Positions 48,201 through 58,318 of a stretch of DNA of 64,000 nt are shown piece by piece. Under the pieces are notes generated by a model. The model worked only from the letters and a program-made list of their open reading frames with translations, made no database searches and was not told the DNA's origin. The translations under genes and the position numbers were made by a program. The stretch lies in the NCBI GenBank assembly GCA_030762175.1, contig CM060838.1, positions 18,652,501 through 18,716,500 of the forward strand, given 5' to 3'. Numbering within the stretch: position 1 is the stretch's first letter; each line of letters begins with the position of its first letter. This DNA is from Metallyticus violacea (lineage: Eukaryota > Arthropoda > Insecta > Mantodea > Metallyticidae).

Positions 48201-49609
48201 TGGCTAAATAACAAGAATAAGAGAAGCAGAAATAGTTGAAACACTTTTATAGTAATACTTATCCTAATACTTGGAACCACCAGCACACATATTAGTTCCA
48301 TATATATAATGTCGACAGTCAGCAGATTAAGCAGACAACAGTCTGTGAAACATTTCAACTCATTATACAATGATATTAATTATATTTTAAATTTAAATTT
48401 TTATGTAAAAATTCAAAGATTATTATGATGCAAAAAATTAACTAAGATACTAATTTCACAATTTTTCATATATTTGATGAAAGCGAATTTTTGTACATTT
48501 TTATAATACATCTATGGCTTATTAAACCATAATATGTAAATTTTCATAACAGAATCATTACCGCATTATGAATTTTTTTGTTCTTAAAGTGAATGTCCAA
48601 AAGGGCATATCCACATAAATATTTTTGAATACTGAAAAATGTATATATTTTAAGTCTTTATAAAGGTAAATATATAACTAATAATCTCTTGTAAGTCGGA
48701 TGTTTAGAACACTCTTCATGGTTTCACTTAAATGAAATTTACTCATGACATATGTTTTGTGGAACTATTATCCACTAACAAGTACTTGTTCCTCAGCTAT
48801 GGGTTGCAGCTGTTTATGCTACAAGCACAGAAATCTTATCACATAATGTGCTGGTGAGACAGCAGTTATCAGGATAAACAAACTATGCATTCCTAAGGCA
48901 GCAAAATGAAAAGCATACATTCCAAATAATTACCTGCACTGAATAGCCTTGATCCTGATCAAAGAATGCAGTACTGTAAGTGGTTTCAACACATAATTGA
49001 GGAATGAAGAGTTCACGCGGAAAATGGTTTGGTCTAATGAAGCACAATTTTAACTTAATGGCACAGTGAACTGAAATAATTGTTTACTGAATTCCAGAAA
49101 ATCCAGGTATTAATGTGGACAAGGAAGTAAATTTCCCAGGGCTCAATATCCGGTGTGGACTGATATTCTAGGGGTTTAATTGGCCCATTCTTTTTAAAAG
49201 AATGTTTTGGCAACGTGTAGAGTGTGATATGATTTGCCATGGAATAAAACGTAGCTAATCCAATATTTATTCTCCGAAAACCAAACTCTAGCTTTTGCTG
49301 TCTGTTATAAAATCACATTTTGAAAGGGGATTTTGCTGATACATGGTTTAGAGGAAGCAAGAAATGTTCAACAATCACTCTGTCTTTACCCATTACTTAC
49401 CTTAACCTTCTTACTTAACTTAAACCTACCCAGCGTTCTCGCGTACTATTCTTTACCTGCCTTTGTTCTTCGGACAGTCCAAATATGTCTTCATTTATAG
49501 GGTAATACTGGGATGCCATACATCGGCACTGTAAATTTATTATTTCATTATTTCGAAACTCTGTCAGGCGGCATATTTTCGACCGTAATAATAATCTCAA
49601 TGCAAACAT
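27107..49609 (-). CDS. IVD: Isovaleryl-CoA dehydrogenase, mitochondrial (complete, 8 exons)
   Basis: This flavoprotein oxidises isovaleryl-CoA to 3-methylcrotonyl-CoA in leucine breakdown, in the mitochondrial matrix, passing electrons to ETF. Exons (minus order): 49609-49457, 46697-46608, 39880-39659, 38597-38436, 38038-37779, 31094-31004, 28609-28441, 27240-27107; sum 1281 nt = 426 residues plus stop, close to the family length. All junctions are in phase. Residues 1 to about 30 are Arg/Leu-rich and acid-poor, a matrix-targeting peptide. [25 protein letters not shown] and [11 protein letters not shown] match IVD and the acyl-CoA dehydrogenase signatures. IVD-specific: the catalytic Glu lies in [13 protein letters not shown], while the usual YEGT site reads IGAGTSE. 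No disabling change is seen. Introns carry many transposon remnants; the first is 2.8 kb, two exceed 6.5 kb. Confidence 0.97.
27241..28440 (-). other. IVD: IVD intron 7
   Basis: 1.2 kb with GTAAGA...TTTTAG ends. It contains foldback MITE copy 2 (27600-27815). A minus-strand ORF at 28355-28152 has no recognised family. Confidence 0.8.
27600..27815. mobile_element. Foldback MITE, copy 2, in IVD intron 7
   Basis: Outer arms AATTAAGATCAATGTATGAT...GAACTGCACACTCTTAATG and, inverted, GTTAAATTTGACTTAATCAT, ATAATGATCTTAGTTATATG match copy 1. The end reads TTAGCATCATGTAAAGTTCC, the family terminus. Confidence 0.7.
28441..28609 (-). CDS. IVD: IVD exon 7
   Basis: 169 nt, starting [20 protein letters not shown] and ending AIQCLG across the intron. 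It forms the C-terminal helical domain. The acceptor is TTTTTTATAG and the donor GTAAGA. Confidence 0.97.
28610..31003 (-). other. IVD: IVD intron 6
   Basis: 2.4 kb, AT-rich. No recognised repeat or coding segment. Confidence 0.75.
31004..31094 (-). CDS. IVD: IVD exon 6
   Basis: 91 nt (1 + 30 codons): [20 protein letters not shown] then [13 protein letters not shown]...I..FQL is the conserved acyl-CoA dehydrogenase helix that contacts FAD across the dimer interface. Confidence 0.97.
32640..32790. mobile_element. Foldback MITE, copy 3 (near-perfect palindrome)
   Basis: The left arm 32641-32682 and right arm 32710-32751 are reverse complements over about 42 bp, with one or two mismatches and a 27-nt loop. 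Arms carry TGATATCATTGTATGATTCA and its mirror. The right flank ATTGGCTTCACTGTGCAAGT carries the family terminus, extending to about 32785. Confidence 0.8.
33735..33812. mobile_element. Foldback MITE, partial copy 4
   Basis: One arm only: CAATAAGAGTGTGAAGTTAA, ACACAATGATTTTAATTATA, TAATTAGCTTCACTGTACAA. Confidence 0.6.
34500..36060 (-). mobile_element. Non-LTR retrotransposon remnant
   Basis: Minus-strand 34704-34504 encodes [20 protein letters not shown] and later [20 protein letters not shown]. This is the start of the reverse-transcriptase domain of jockey/R1/I-type elements (NKKAPGPDGI... followed by IP..WK.S.V..I.K). Upstream on that strand (35300-36060), weak endonuclease-like ORFs such as [20 protein letters not shown] precede it, as expected for EN-RT order. 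The RT catalytic core is not visible, so the copy is truncated as well as frameshifted. Confidence 0.7.
37779..38038 (-). CDS. IVD: IVD exon 5
   Basis: 260 nt (86 codons + 2). It contains [40 protein letters not shown] and [16 protein letters not shown]. The Glu of LDLER is the IVD-type catalytic base. Confidence 0.98.
38039..38435 (-). other. IVD: IVD intron 4
   Basis: 0.4 kb with GTGAGT...TTTTTGTAG ends. No repeats recognised. Confidence 0.85.
38436..38597 (-). CDS. IVD: IVD exon 4
   Basis: 162 nt, 54 codons: [20 protein letters not shown], then MKLRAEKK and [17 protein letters not shown]. This is the middle beta-domain that contacts FAD and substrate (acyl-CoA dehydrogenase signature ALAMSEP..GSD). 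Confidence 0.98.
38598..39658 (-). other. IVD: IVD intron 3
   Basis: 1.06 kb. A partial MITE arm lies at 39045-39112 (TTAGTTTGACTCGATCACAC). Otherwise unremarkable. Confidence 0.8.
39659..39880 (-). CDS. IVD: IVD exon 3
   Basis: 222 nt, 74 codons: [60 protein letters not shown], ending EKFLPK. It belongs to the N-terminal helical domain; [10 protein letters not shown] is characteristic of IVD. Confidence 0.98.
40547..40812 (-). mobile_element. SINE2, diverged copy in IVD intron 2
   Basis: Plus-strand ACATCTCAGGTTATCAGCAT, then AAATTTTGCTTAGAGGCCTC, CTTTGGAAGGAAACCATACT and the head AACACCATCAGGATCACC correspond block by block to SINE2 at 10419-10739. The tRNA head has lost its B-box consensus, so it is an old copy. 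Confidence 0.8.
41179..41462 (-). mobile_element. SINE1 copy in IVD intron 2
   Basis: The minus strand begins GTCATGGGTGGCCAAGGTCA with B-box-like GGTTCGAT decayed to GGTTCGATTTCC. The body contains CCAGGTTTTCCTCAGTCCTC, and the 3' end is GTTAAAACAGGCATTAAACA. TACATTGG precedes (41171-41178) and follows (41463-41470), a likely target-site duplication extending into TTTT. Confidence 0.85.
44640..45990 (+). mobile_element. Penelope-like retroelement remnant in IVD intron 2
   Basis: Plus-strand frames give [20 protein letters not shown] at about 44730 (N-terminal motif of Penelope proteins), [14 protein letters not shown] at about 45190 (PKIHK RT motif), [16 protein letters not shown] at about 45380 (first catalytic region), and [10 protein letters not shown] at about 45560 followed by a decayed YVDD region near 45670. 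Only RT and upstream parts are visible; no GIY-YIG signature was found. Heavily frameshifted. Confidence 0.7.
44799..44866 (+). repeat. Perfect tandem duplication, 2 x 34 bp, inside the Penelope-like remnant
   Basis: The unit beginning GTGGTGATTGAAGGGCTAAA occurs twice back to back without a mismatch, so this is a recent slippage or template-switch event in an old element. Confidence 0.9.
46608..46697 (-). CDS. IVD: IVD exon 2
   Basis: 90 nt, 30 codons: [20 protein letters not shown] then [10 protein letters not shown]. The acceptor is TTTTTTTTCTAG and the donor GTATGT. Phase 0 on both sides. Confidence 0.97.
46698..49456 (-). other. IVD: IVD intron 1
   Basis: 2.8 kb with a GTAAAG donor. 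AT-rich, no transposase or SINE recognised. First introns often hold regulatory sites, but none can be named here. Confidence 0.75.
49457..49609 (-). CDS. IVD: IVD exon 1 (start codon, mitochondrial targeting peptide)
   Basis: 153 nt, 51 codons. It starts [15 protein letters not shown] and ends [13 protein letters not shown]. The ATG has purine at -3 (GAA before ATG). The open frame runs on past the donor, but splicing after CAG is required, because the next exon continues the conserved [12 protein letters not shown] sequence. Confidence 0.95.
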
Positions 49610-50125
49610 TTCGCTTCTGTTACTTTGAACTTTTAAAGCAATGCTAAATTATGCAGTTTAAACTATATCAGAATTTGCATAAATTCTGCTTCCTCCCTGA
49701 ATGATTAAAATTGCTTTCTTAACCTCACTGATAACAATTAAATAGTGATAACAGCAATCCCAGTCTCAAGCTTTGGTGAACAGACTAATATATTTCATTA
49801 CATCAGCTGCAGCTGCTCCAGAATACGATCGTCAGTTACTTACGCCGTTCTTGCACTAAAGAGGTGTCCTACAACTTTGTGTTGTGATTGTTAAGTGTGG
49901 CTCACATGACTTAATTTTGTGTGGTGTGTGAAGGGTAAGTTTAGCCTACGTACTTGAGTTTTGTGTGGTTTTTAGGTGTAGCTTACGTAGTTTAATCTAA
50001 TGCTATGTCCGAGTTTGAGTGCTAAGTGTGAAAATGAGTGATTTGAGCGGTAACTGAGTTCCGGCGTGTTTTGTGATGGTTGTCAGCTGTAGTTTCATTG
50101 GACCTGCGCTAAAACAAACAGTGAA
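49610..50125. promoter_or_regulatory. Upstream region of IVD; possible 5' UTR of the adjacent non-LTR element
   Basis: About 500 bp separate the IVD start codon from the first recognisable ORF of the plus-strand retrotransposon. The half nearer the element (about 49820-50120) changes composition to GT-rich sequence with recurring GTGTGG/TTTTGTGTGG words, which looks like a retrotransposon 5' UTR. The IVD promoter should lie in 49610-49850; no TATA box can be assigned with confidence. Confidence 0.35.
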
Positions 50126-51061
50126 ATGGTTACTATCTCTAATCAGTGGTATTGTGAACTTTGTAAGTATAAAGTCCTAGTTATGAAGCAAGAGAAAAAT
50201 ATTTTCCAACTGCGAGAGGAACTGGCATTTGCTAAGATGCAGATTGAGAACTATTGCTTACCAATTACAGTTAACCGGTAGTTAGTTAGTTCTCGGAGCA
50301 TTCAGTGAGTTCGTGGAGCAGCCACAGAGGCCTGCGAACATTGAACTTGTCATAAAATAAATCACCTGAATTCAAGACTGTGCCAAGGAGCAATCATAAG
50401 AGCAGGATAGTATTCTCTACTGAAGTTGCTACTATTACCTATTGTTCTGGTGAACAGATTCAACGTACTTGGAACACTGGAAGCTCACCAGAGCACAAGT
50501 CCTGCTCCAGTAGCTGATGCTAAGCCTAAGGGGAAGAGTAAGGTTTTGTTGCTAGGTAGTAGTCATGGGAGAGGTATAGCATCCCTACTGAAAGAGGACT
50601 TGGGTAGCGATTAAGATGTGAACATTTTTAAGTCAAGTGCTGGACTTGTCGATGTACTAAAGACTTGGAAAAACGAATGCTGATTTCAGTTAGGATGATC
50701 ACATTGTAGTTGTTGGTGGTGCAGGAAACAGCCTCCAGAAAGTTAATAATTATCAGATTGAGCAAAATCTTGGGGATATCAGCGCTAAAAGCAGGCATAC
50801 AAATGTTAAGTTTCTGGGACTGTTACATAGGCGTGATCGGACTCTGCTTCATAGGAAGGAGCGGAGTATGAATCTGAGGCTTGAACGTGCATTGATGGCA
50901 CCCATAAAGTCCCACATTTGTATGAGAGATGTTATCACCTACACAGAGTTAACTTTACTGTATATGGCCTTGGCTTGAATTCCAAAGGCAAAGTTAGCTT
51001 TCTCTTCTTATTGCTAACAGAATCCAGGGTGAGATTCCTGATGCTATCAATGGTACAAGGT

Positions 51062-51078
51062 CTCTTCTTCTTCTTCTT

Positions 51079-51108
<30 letters not shown>
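51062..51108 (+). repeat. (CTT)n microsatellite inside the non-LTR element
   Basis: About 15 TTC units between the ORF1-like and endonuclease regions. Confidence 0.95.
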
Positions 51109-51109
<1 letters not shown>

Positions 51110-51487
51110 AGGATAAAGGCACCTGATCAAGGCTAGAAATTCATCAAGCCAAAATTAATAGCAATTAATGTTAACTCAAATGAATCGTATCAATGATAAT
51201 AACTGCACAGAAAATGAAGTAAAATTGAAGAGTATTCAGTAAGCAATAAACAACCTTCATACATTTCTTAAAAATATTAGAGGACTAAAAAGTAAAACAT
51301 GAATTAATAAATAGCTTAACTTGTGACAATATAAAACCACATATCATCTGCCTATCATTTGAAACAACAGGAATTATCACAATTATCATTACATAGTTAT
51401 TGTTTGGAAGCAGAAGCTTCAAGGAAACAACTGAATAACGGAAGAGTTTGGATTTATGTCAGGGTAAACGTATCATATAAAACATTA

Positions 51488-52030
51488 GGTATATCAAAAT
51501 TTAATTTAGAACTGGACATTGAATTATGAACAATCCAATTGGATAGCAAAAATAACAAAAATAATTGTAATAGCTATTCATCGATCCCATTAGGAAACTT
51601 TGAAAATTTCTTAATCAAGCTTGAAGATAACCTAATCTTTTTATTTAACCCTAAGCATTAAATAATTGTATAGGGGAATTAAACATTGATTATTTAATGC
51701 CAAGAGTTAGAATGAATCGATTAAATTCCCTTCTTACCGCATAGAATGAACCATATAAATCAGATATATCAAAATTTAATTCAGAACAGGACATTGAATT
51801 ATACAAAATAATACAACAATACAATTGGATAGCAAAAATACAAAAATAATTGTAACAATTGTTTGTCGCTCACCGTTAGGAAGCTTCGAAACATTCTAAA
51901 TGAGACTTAAAGATACCTTAAACGTTTTATTTAAGACTAAGCGTGAAATAATTATTCGTCGGGACATAAATATTGATCACATAATTCAAAGTGTTAGAAT
52001 GAATCCATTAAATTTCCTTCTTACTGCATA
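51488..52030 (+). repeat. Diverged tandem duplication of an endonuclease segment, period 275 bp
   Basis: ATATCAAAATTTAATT begins both units (51491 and 51766). The rest aligns through GGACATTGAATTAT, TTGGATAGCAAAAAT, TTAGGAA, and GTTAGAATGAATC..TTAAATT to CCTTCTTAC.GCATA. The units differ at many positions. Confidence 0.85.
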
Positions 52031-53025
52031 TAATATTGTGCATACAATTAACTTTCCCGCCAGGATGAACAAAAACTCTAGCACGGCAAAAGATAATATA
52101 TTTGTAAATTCAGACAAATTGCCATCATATTCTATGTCTCCATTGACCAATGGTCTCTCTGACCATGATGCTCAAGTAATAGTGAAAAAGGATTCTATAA
52201 TAAAACTCAAAGAATGTTAAAGAGATATAAAATATAGGGATATTAATGATGCAAATCTCAGTAAAATGGTGTAGACACTTCAACAAGTGAATTAAACAAT
52301 TTTTACACCCTTTTTAATTGCCTTTAGAAGCACATTTCCCATTGAAAAAATAAAGAAGTTGTATTATGAACAGGGAATAGTTAACACAAGGAATTAAAAA
52401 ACATTGTCAACATAAAAGACAATTATATAATGAGCTAAAGTTAGTAAAGACCCTAAATTAAAAATACACTTTGAAAAGTGTCGTAAGATGCTTAGGAAAG
52501 TCATAAAAGCAGCGAAAGGCTTCCATTACCAAACACTTATCAATCAGTCAAAAAACCAAATAAAAAGTATTTTGAATATAATAAAACAAGAAACAGGCAA
52601 TCATTTGCAATAAGATGATGCAGTAATCTCAAGCATTAACATTCAAAAGATACAACATTCAGTATGTGCAGCATATGTGTTTAATGATACTTTCTTAATG
52701 TAACATAAAATTTAAGTAAATATTCTGGTGCTAAAAGTGATGCATTAAGGTTTTTACAATAACCAATTCCCAGTCAAAATAATGAAATCAAACCATGTAC
52801 CACTACTCCACTAGAAATTGGTAATTTCATTATAAAACTAAAAAAAAAAAAGAAAAAAAAAGAAAGAAGAAGAAGAAGAACTCTTCTGGTTGTGTTCAGA
52901 TTAACAGCAAAGTCTTAAGGGCGTGTGCAAAGGAAATTAGTACTGCTCTTAGTCACTTGTGTAATGAGTCTTTAAAATCGGGTGCATTTTCTGAGAGGCT
53001 AAAATATTCTATGACGTAGCCTCCG

Positions 53026-53323
53026 ACCGCCACGGGTGGCCGAGGTCGTTAAGGCACGGACTCGTGAGCGGAAGGTCTGCGGTTCGAATCCCGCCAGGAC
53101 CGTCCTCCCTGACTGGGTTTTTTTCCAGGTTTTCCTCAGTCTTCATAACTGGCAAATGCGGGGAGGTACCTAAACTTAGGCCTGGAACGCTCCCTTCCTT
53201 AAAAAAAAAATATCCTTTCCCAATTTATCATTTCATCTCATGTATCATCAGTGTCACCGCCTGTGGTGCCTCAGTAGTAAAAACGGGCGTTAAACACTAC
53301 TCAAAAAAAAAAAAAAAAAAAAG
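53026..53323 (+). mobile_element. Full-length SINE1 with perfect target-site duplication
   Basis: The tRNA-Ser/Leu-like head reads GGGTGGCCGAGGTCGTTAAG (A-box) and GCGGTTCGAATCCCGCC (perfect B-box with pairing stem). A 220-bp body and a 20-nt A tail follow. GTAGCCTCCG flanks it at 53016-53025 and 53324-53333. Its low divergence from pol III box consensus and its intact duplication mark it as the youngest SINE1 here; it lies in the RT region of the older non-LTR element. Confidence 0.95.
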
Positions 53324-54942
53324 GTAGCCTCCGTTCAAAATGGGAGACAAGATAAATGTCTCAATAGCTATTTCACCTACATTTTCTGATGTATTCGAGA
53401 AAGTAATGTACAATAGGCTTTACCATTACCTTGAAAGTAACAATATTCTAGTTAATGATCCGTTTGGCTTTGGAACAGGAATTTCAACAGAAAACACAAT
53501 CCATAAACACTAATGAAATTTTAGCTGAATTTAATGAAAGAGTACAGGGAGGAATCGTTTGTGATTTAGCAAGACTTTCCGTTGTGTCAATCATGAAATT
53601 CTGATAGATAAATTATCTTTCTAAAGAATAAAAAACCAATATTTAAAATGGTTTATAACTTTCTTTGACAAAAGGAAACAAAAAATAGTAATAAATTGTC
53701 CCTTTAAATGTAGAAACAATGCACCAGAGTGGGGAATTTAACCATGGAGTGCCTAAAGGATCTGTTCTGGGCCTTCTTCCATTTCGATATATATCTCTCC
53801 TTATCTATCTAAGATGTAGGAAATACCGTTCTATTATCAGATAATACAAGCATATTGATAAATGGAAATAGCTTTAATAATTGTGCCATTAAACTAAATC
53901 TGGTTCTGAGTTCTTTGTGTGTATGACTCAAAGCAAACAAATTGTATTTAAATGTAGATAAAACAAATGTTATGAAATTCATCACTCACAGATCTCCAGA
54001 TCCACAATTACAGATAGGAGTATTTATTATAACAGTGTACTTCTACAAACCAAATATATGAAATTACTTTGTTTAATAATTGATAACCCTCTGAATTGGA
54101 AAGATCACATCAATATTATCATACATAAACTTAGCAGTGCATGCTTTGCAATACGTGCATTAGTAATGCTGGAGTCAATTAAGACTTTAAAACTATTTTA
54201 TTATGCTTATTTGAACTAAATAATGAAACACGTCTAAAATTTTGGGGAAATTCAGTTAAAAATGAACATGTCTTCCTATTAGAGAAAAAAAGCCATACGA
54301 ATAATCGCTGGTACATATAGCAGCAATTAACAAAGTGAGCAGTATAAAATTGAGGACCATTACAAAATATATCATTAATATTGAACCAACAAATATAACA
54401 TTAATGTCAAAATAGGGAATTATTAAAATTCGTGACATGAACGCTTCCTTTTGGGCCCTCTGAATTTAGCCATGTTAGTGTGAACAAAAACCATGAATAT
54501 TGCTTATAACTTTAAAAGTTGAATGTTTCTTTAAATATTTAAATGCTACTTTTATAATTTACATTTTGAACATCATAATATTTATATCCTCGGTTATACA
54601 AGCTATATACAAATGACAGCATTTCTCTCAAATCTGTTCTGTCATTTTTATAACAAGAGCTGCCGCAACTGCGCAATGTGTGCGCCATTGAAATTTCAGG
54701 ATTTTCAATAGAACTGGTTAATATAAGTTTATTATAATTTACTTGCTTAACAGCTTTAAGGATATAAATGTCCTATACTCCTAAAGGGCTTATATTCGCA
54801 TTTTATTATTCTGGGTATTCTATATTTGAAAGGGTAAAATACGAACTTACATTAATTAATCTATAACACTATTTCAGAGAGCAATAAATTAGGATTCATA
54901 AAGACAAGCAAATGCAACATGTACAATTTTCTAAATATTACA

Positions 54943-55204
54943 AACCGCCACGAGTGGCCGAGGTCGTTAAGACGCGTACTCGTGAGCCGGAGGTCTGGGG
55001 TTTGAATTTCGCCAGGACTTCCCTGGCTGAGGTTTTTTTTCAGGTTTTCCTCAGTTCTCATAACTGGCAAATGCCGTGGAGTTACCCTAATCTTAGACCT
55101 GGAATGTTTCCTTCCTTAAGAAAAAAATTTATCATTTCATTTCATGTATCACTAGTGTTCTACGCCTGTGGTGCCACAGTAGTATAAACGCATTAAACAC
55201 CATT

Positions 55205-55205
<1 letters not shown>
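54943..55205 (+). mobile_element. SINE1 copy ending in a (TA)n tract
   Basis: Head CCGCCACGAGTGGCCGAGGT with B-box GGGTTTGAATTTC, body CAGGTTTTCCTCAGTTCTCA, end ACGCCTGTGGTGCCACAGTA and CATTAAACACCATTCA. In place of an A tail, the copy runs into (TA)n. Confidence 0.9.

Positions 55206-55206
<1 letters not shown>

Positions 55207-55264
<58 letters not shown>
55207..55264. repeat. (TA)n microsatellite at a SINE1 3' end
   Basis: Nearly 30 uninterrupted TA units directly after the SINE1 terminus. Confidence 0.95.
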
Positions 55265-55266
<2 letters not shown>

Positions 55267-56390
55267 CATTGCGTCATGTATTTTTTTAACGTCGATTAGT
55301 TTTCATACACTTTATAACTTTTTTCCTACCAACGAAATAATCTCTATCATTATTAGTGCCGTAAGAAATGCTTTAATCAGGCTCCTCAATTACAGTTAAG
55401 GAAACACAACTATGATCGCTTTCAGAATTAAAATCTTATTCGTCTGAAATGTCCTAAAATGTACATCTACTTCTCATCCTTTAGTACTACTAAACGAACT
55501 CTATCAAGTTCTGAGTCACTCAAATATAATTTTTCCCCTCTGAAAATATCAATCTATGCTGCCTCAAAAAATTAGGTATAGTAACCAAATATCATTATAA
55601 AATTTTAGAGCAAGGAATGATAAAAATATTTAACAATATATCAACAATTAGATAATACGTGACTCTTAGTAGTGTTCTCCATACTAGCTAAATAGACAAT
55701 TGTTCAATTGGTGCTCCTAGTGACGCGACCTGATGCTTAATCAAATTACTACTCAAGTTAATATGCTTTTTTTTTTTCAAGGAAATATTTCTGTTACTTA
55801 CCTGGTATTACATTCCCATAGGATTTTTTTTGAATGAATTAAAGAAAAATAGACCAATTTAATTGTCAATCTCATTTTTATTAGTATACTTCTTTTTATT
55901 AGATGAGTTATTTAAACCTTTTCTGTTCAATTCTCCTTTAGAGAATGATTCACGTTATTGTTCATTCGTGCATAATTTTTTTTTCCAATTGTTAGTCACT
56001 CATTTCTGTTTTTTTTTTTGTCCCTTTAAGAAACACTGTATCGATACGTTACTTATCTATATATAAATTAACACAATCATAACATAGTCATAAAATGATT
56101 AAATGTTTACAATTGTTTTTGCCTATCTTTTATGCAAAGTTTACTTTCAGGTATATAATTAAGAATATTAATATTAAAAATACAAGCTTTCTTAAGAGTA
56201 CAATATTCTGGCAATTTCGTTAGGATAAAGAAATTGGCAGTATTCATGTTGTTTTAAAATAATGTCTATACCACTTTCGTTGCGCATATCACATGACAGT
56301 GCACTGCGATACTCCTCACGAGGTAATTTATTACAAACTTACCCACAATGTATGAAGCAGCACATTTCTTGAACTAAATTCTGTGACAAC
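55265..56390. other. Intergenic stretch, nothing certain
   Basis: AT-rich. It may include the unrecognisable end of the P-element/THAP9-like remnant that follows. ORF 55863-56066 is low-complexity. Confidence 0.4.
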
Positions 56391-56399
56391 TTTTCTGCA

Positions 56400-57480
56400 T
56401 TTTCTGTTGAAGAAACCTCCATGGATTTGAAATACTTAATAGTAAATTGATGTTGTTTATTTTCTAGTTCAGATTTTTACTTTCATCTTTTGCTCAGTTG
56501 CTGTCTTCTGATGACTGCAGCAACTGATTAGCCATGGCGAATTTCAATGAATGTCTAAACATAGCCACATCTAGTGTAAAGTTGTTACCATCCTTGCCTC
56601 TTATTACAGAAAACAAATTCTCTATACAGTCCTAACTACGATATGTTGTTAACAGATAACCGAAGCCAAGTTCTCTTTTCGGTTCTTTTTACAACATCTG
56701 TAATGCTGATAATTTTTCATTCTATCCTGTCACATAAGGTGGTTTATTACATTCTTTTTTTAAAATTACAAGACTTTTGAGATATTTCGCCATTTCATAC
56801 AAGTAATTTAATTGTCGCCCTTCATCATTTAATTCACAACGACTTCCTTTTGCATTGTGATTTTGGAATGAGTTGAAAATATCACACAGAATATCCAATT
56901 TTTTTCAAGTACACTTGCTGTTGCTATTGCATCCGATGACATAGAATCAAATCTTGCATGGGCCAATATTCCACAACTTACTGAATGATTAAACACACCC
57001 TCAATGGCCTGAATGGAGGCAAATCAATACATTTTTGTATTAACTTGCGTGCCAAACGTGATTTCATATTTTGGTCTTTCAAGTAAAAATTGTATAATAC
57101 AAGCCCAAGAGCACTTACCATTATCACAGAGAAAATTATACTTATTAAAATTATTGCAAACTGATTTTAATGTGTGTGGGTATCATGAAAGAAATATACT
57201 TTATTCTCACTGATTTCAATAAATGGACATTCTTCAGAAATTTGAAACAATGATCTCATTTTAATATCATTGCTTCCCTGATCATATACCACTACATTTG
57301 GAATAGGCCCTGATTTTATTATTCTTTTTATGACATTTAGAACAATATCTTTTATAAACTTGCGAGGCATTGCATCCTTACTGAGATAATATTCTACAAC
57401 TTGCTCGAAATTTAATTTGATTACCGTATCATAATTACTAATGCTTGGTTACCATATTTGAGAGTAGTTTCCCCATTAAG
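56400..57480 (-). pseudogene. P-element/THAP9-like transposase remnant
   Basis: The minus strand encodes KDIVLNVIKRIIKSGPIPNV then VVYDQGSNDIKMRSLFQISE and CPFIEISENKVYFFHDTHTH. These match the RNase-H-like and GTP-binding region of THAP9/P-element transposases (..CDQG..N......L......P.F......I....D.PH). It continues with YLKDQNMKSRLARKLIQKCI and PFRPLRV, the R.APKLT..HI....F.KM.VK block. Stops and frameshifts accumulate further on. No THAP zinc finger is visible. Confidence 0.75.
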
Positions 57481-57971
57481 TTCCCCAATTGTTCACAAAG
57501 TTACCAAACTCATCTGCCCCGCATCATATGAAACAGATTATAGTACTGTTTCGGACTATATGTATAGACCACACTATATATGAGTACAATAGTGAACCAT
57601 ATGCCAATGTAGACACAGTCAATTAGGCAACAGATGGCAAAAGGTAGACAGTATTCCAGCACATTACTAAATTACCTATACCCGACATAGGATTCCAACT
57701 TCACCATATGCTATTCCCGACAATGAACATGGTAACCATTAATTACTTTCATTTGAACGACACATTCCATATCCTGGAGCTTGAACATGTGGAATGAACA
57801 TAATAAGGTTTGTCATAACCTATCATATAATATTTTTTCTTAGAGTCCATACCAATTATTTTCGATAATTTGCAGAAGCAGCTATCCTATAATAAATATT
57901 TCGAAAATTTGTGTCACCAAAGGATTTTACAAGTTAGTATATGAAATATGCAAAAATCCCTATGGTAGCTA

Positions 57972-58170
<199 letters not shown>

Positions 58171-58239
58171 TCACCAAATAACTTGATACAGTAATGTGTT
58201 CACTATCACTCATCACCAGTTACAACTTGCATAAGGGGT

Positions 58240-58318
<79 letters not shown>

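Larger units (their letters stand above)
50126..54440 (+). mobile_element. Decayed non-LTR retrotransposon with ORF1, endonuclease and reverse transcriptase
   Basis: In order: WYCELCKYKVLVMKQEKNIF (CxxC and coiled coil) at 50140; KSKVLLLGSSHGRGIASLLK at 50530 (SGNH/esterase-like domain found in some CR1-type ORF1s) and GLGLNSKGK at 50960; FLKNIRGLKSKT at 51270 (endonuclease start); IIIRRDINIDHII at 51950 (CGDININ block) and NGLSDHDAQVIV at 52155 (endonuclease end); PTFSD-like FEKVMYNRLY remnant and DPFGFGTGISTENTIHK at 53460 (RT); and KAIRIIAGTYSS at 54290 (RT C-terminus). Broken by stops, a (CTT)n insertion, a tandem duplication and a SINE1. 5'-complete or nearly so, hence about 4.3 kb long. 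Confidence 0.8.

Noticed and set aside
53031..53105. Sequence resembling a functional tRNA-Ser/Leu gene
   Set aside because: A and B boxes are good, but the fold lacks a proper anticodon arm and acceptor stem, and the sequence continues into a SINE body with A tail and target-site duplication. It is a SINE head, as are the similar ones at 10660-10738, 21066 and 54945.
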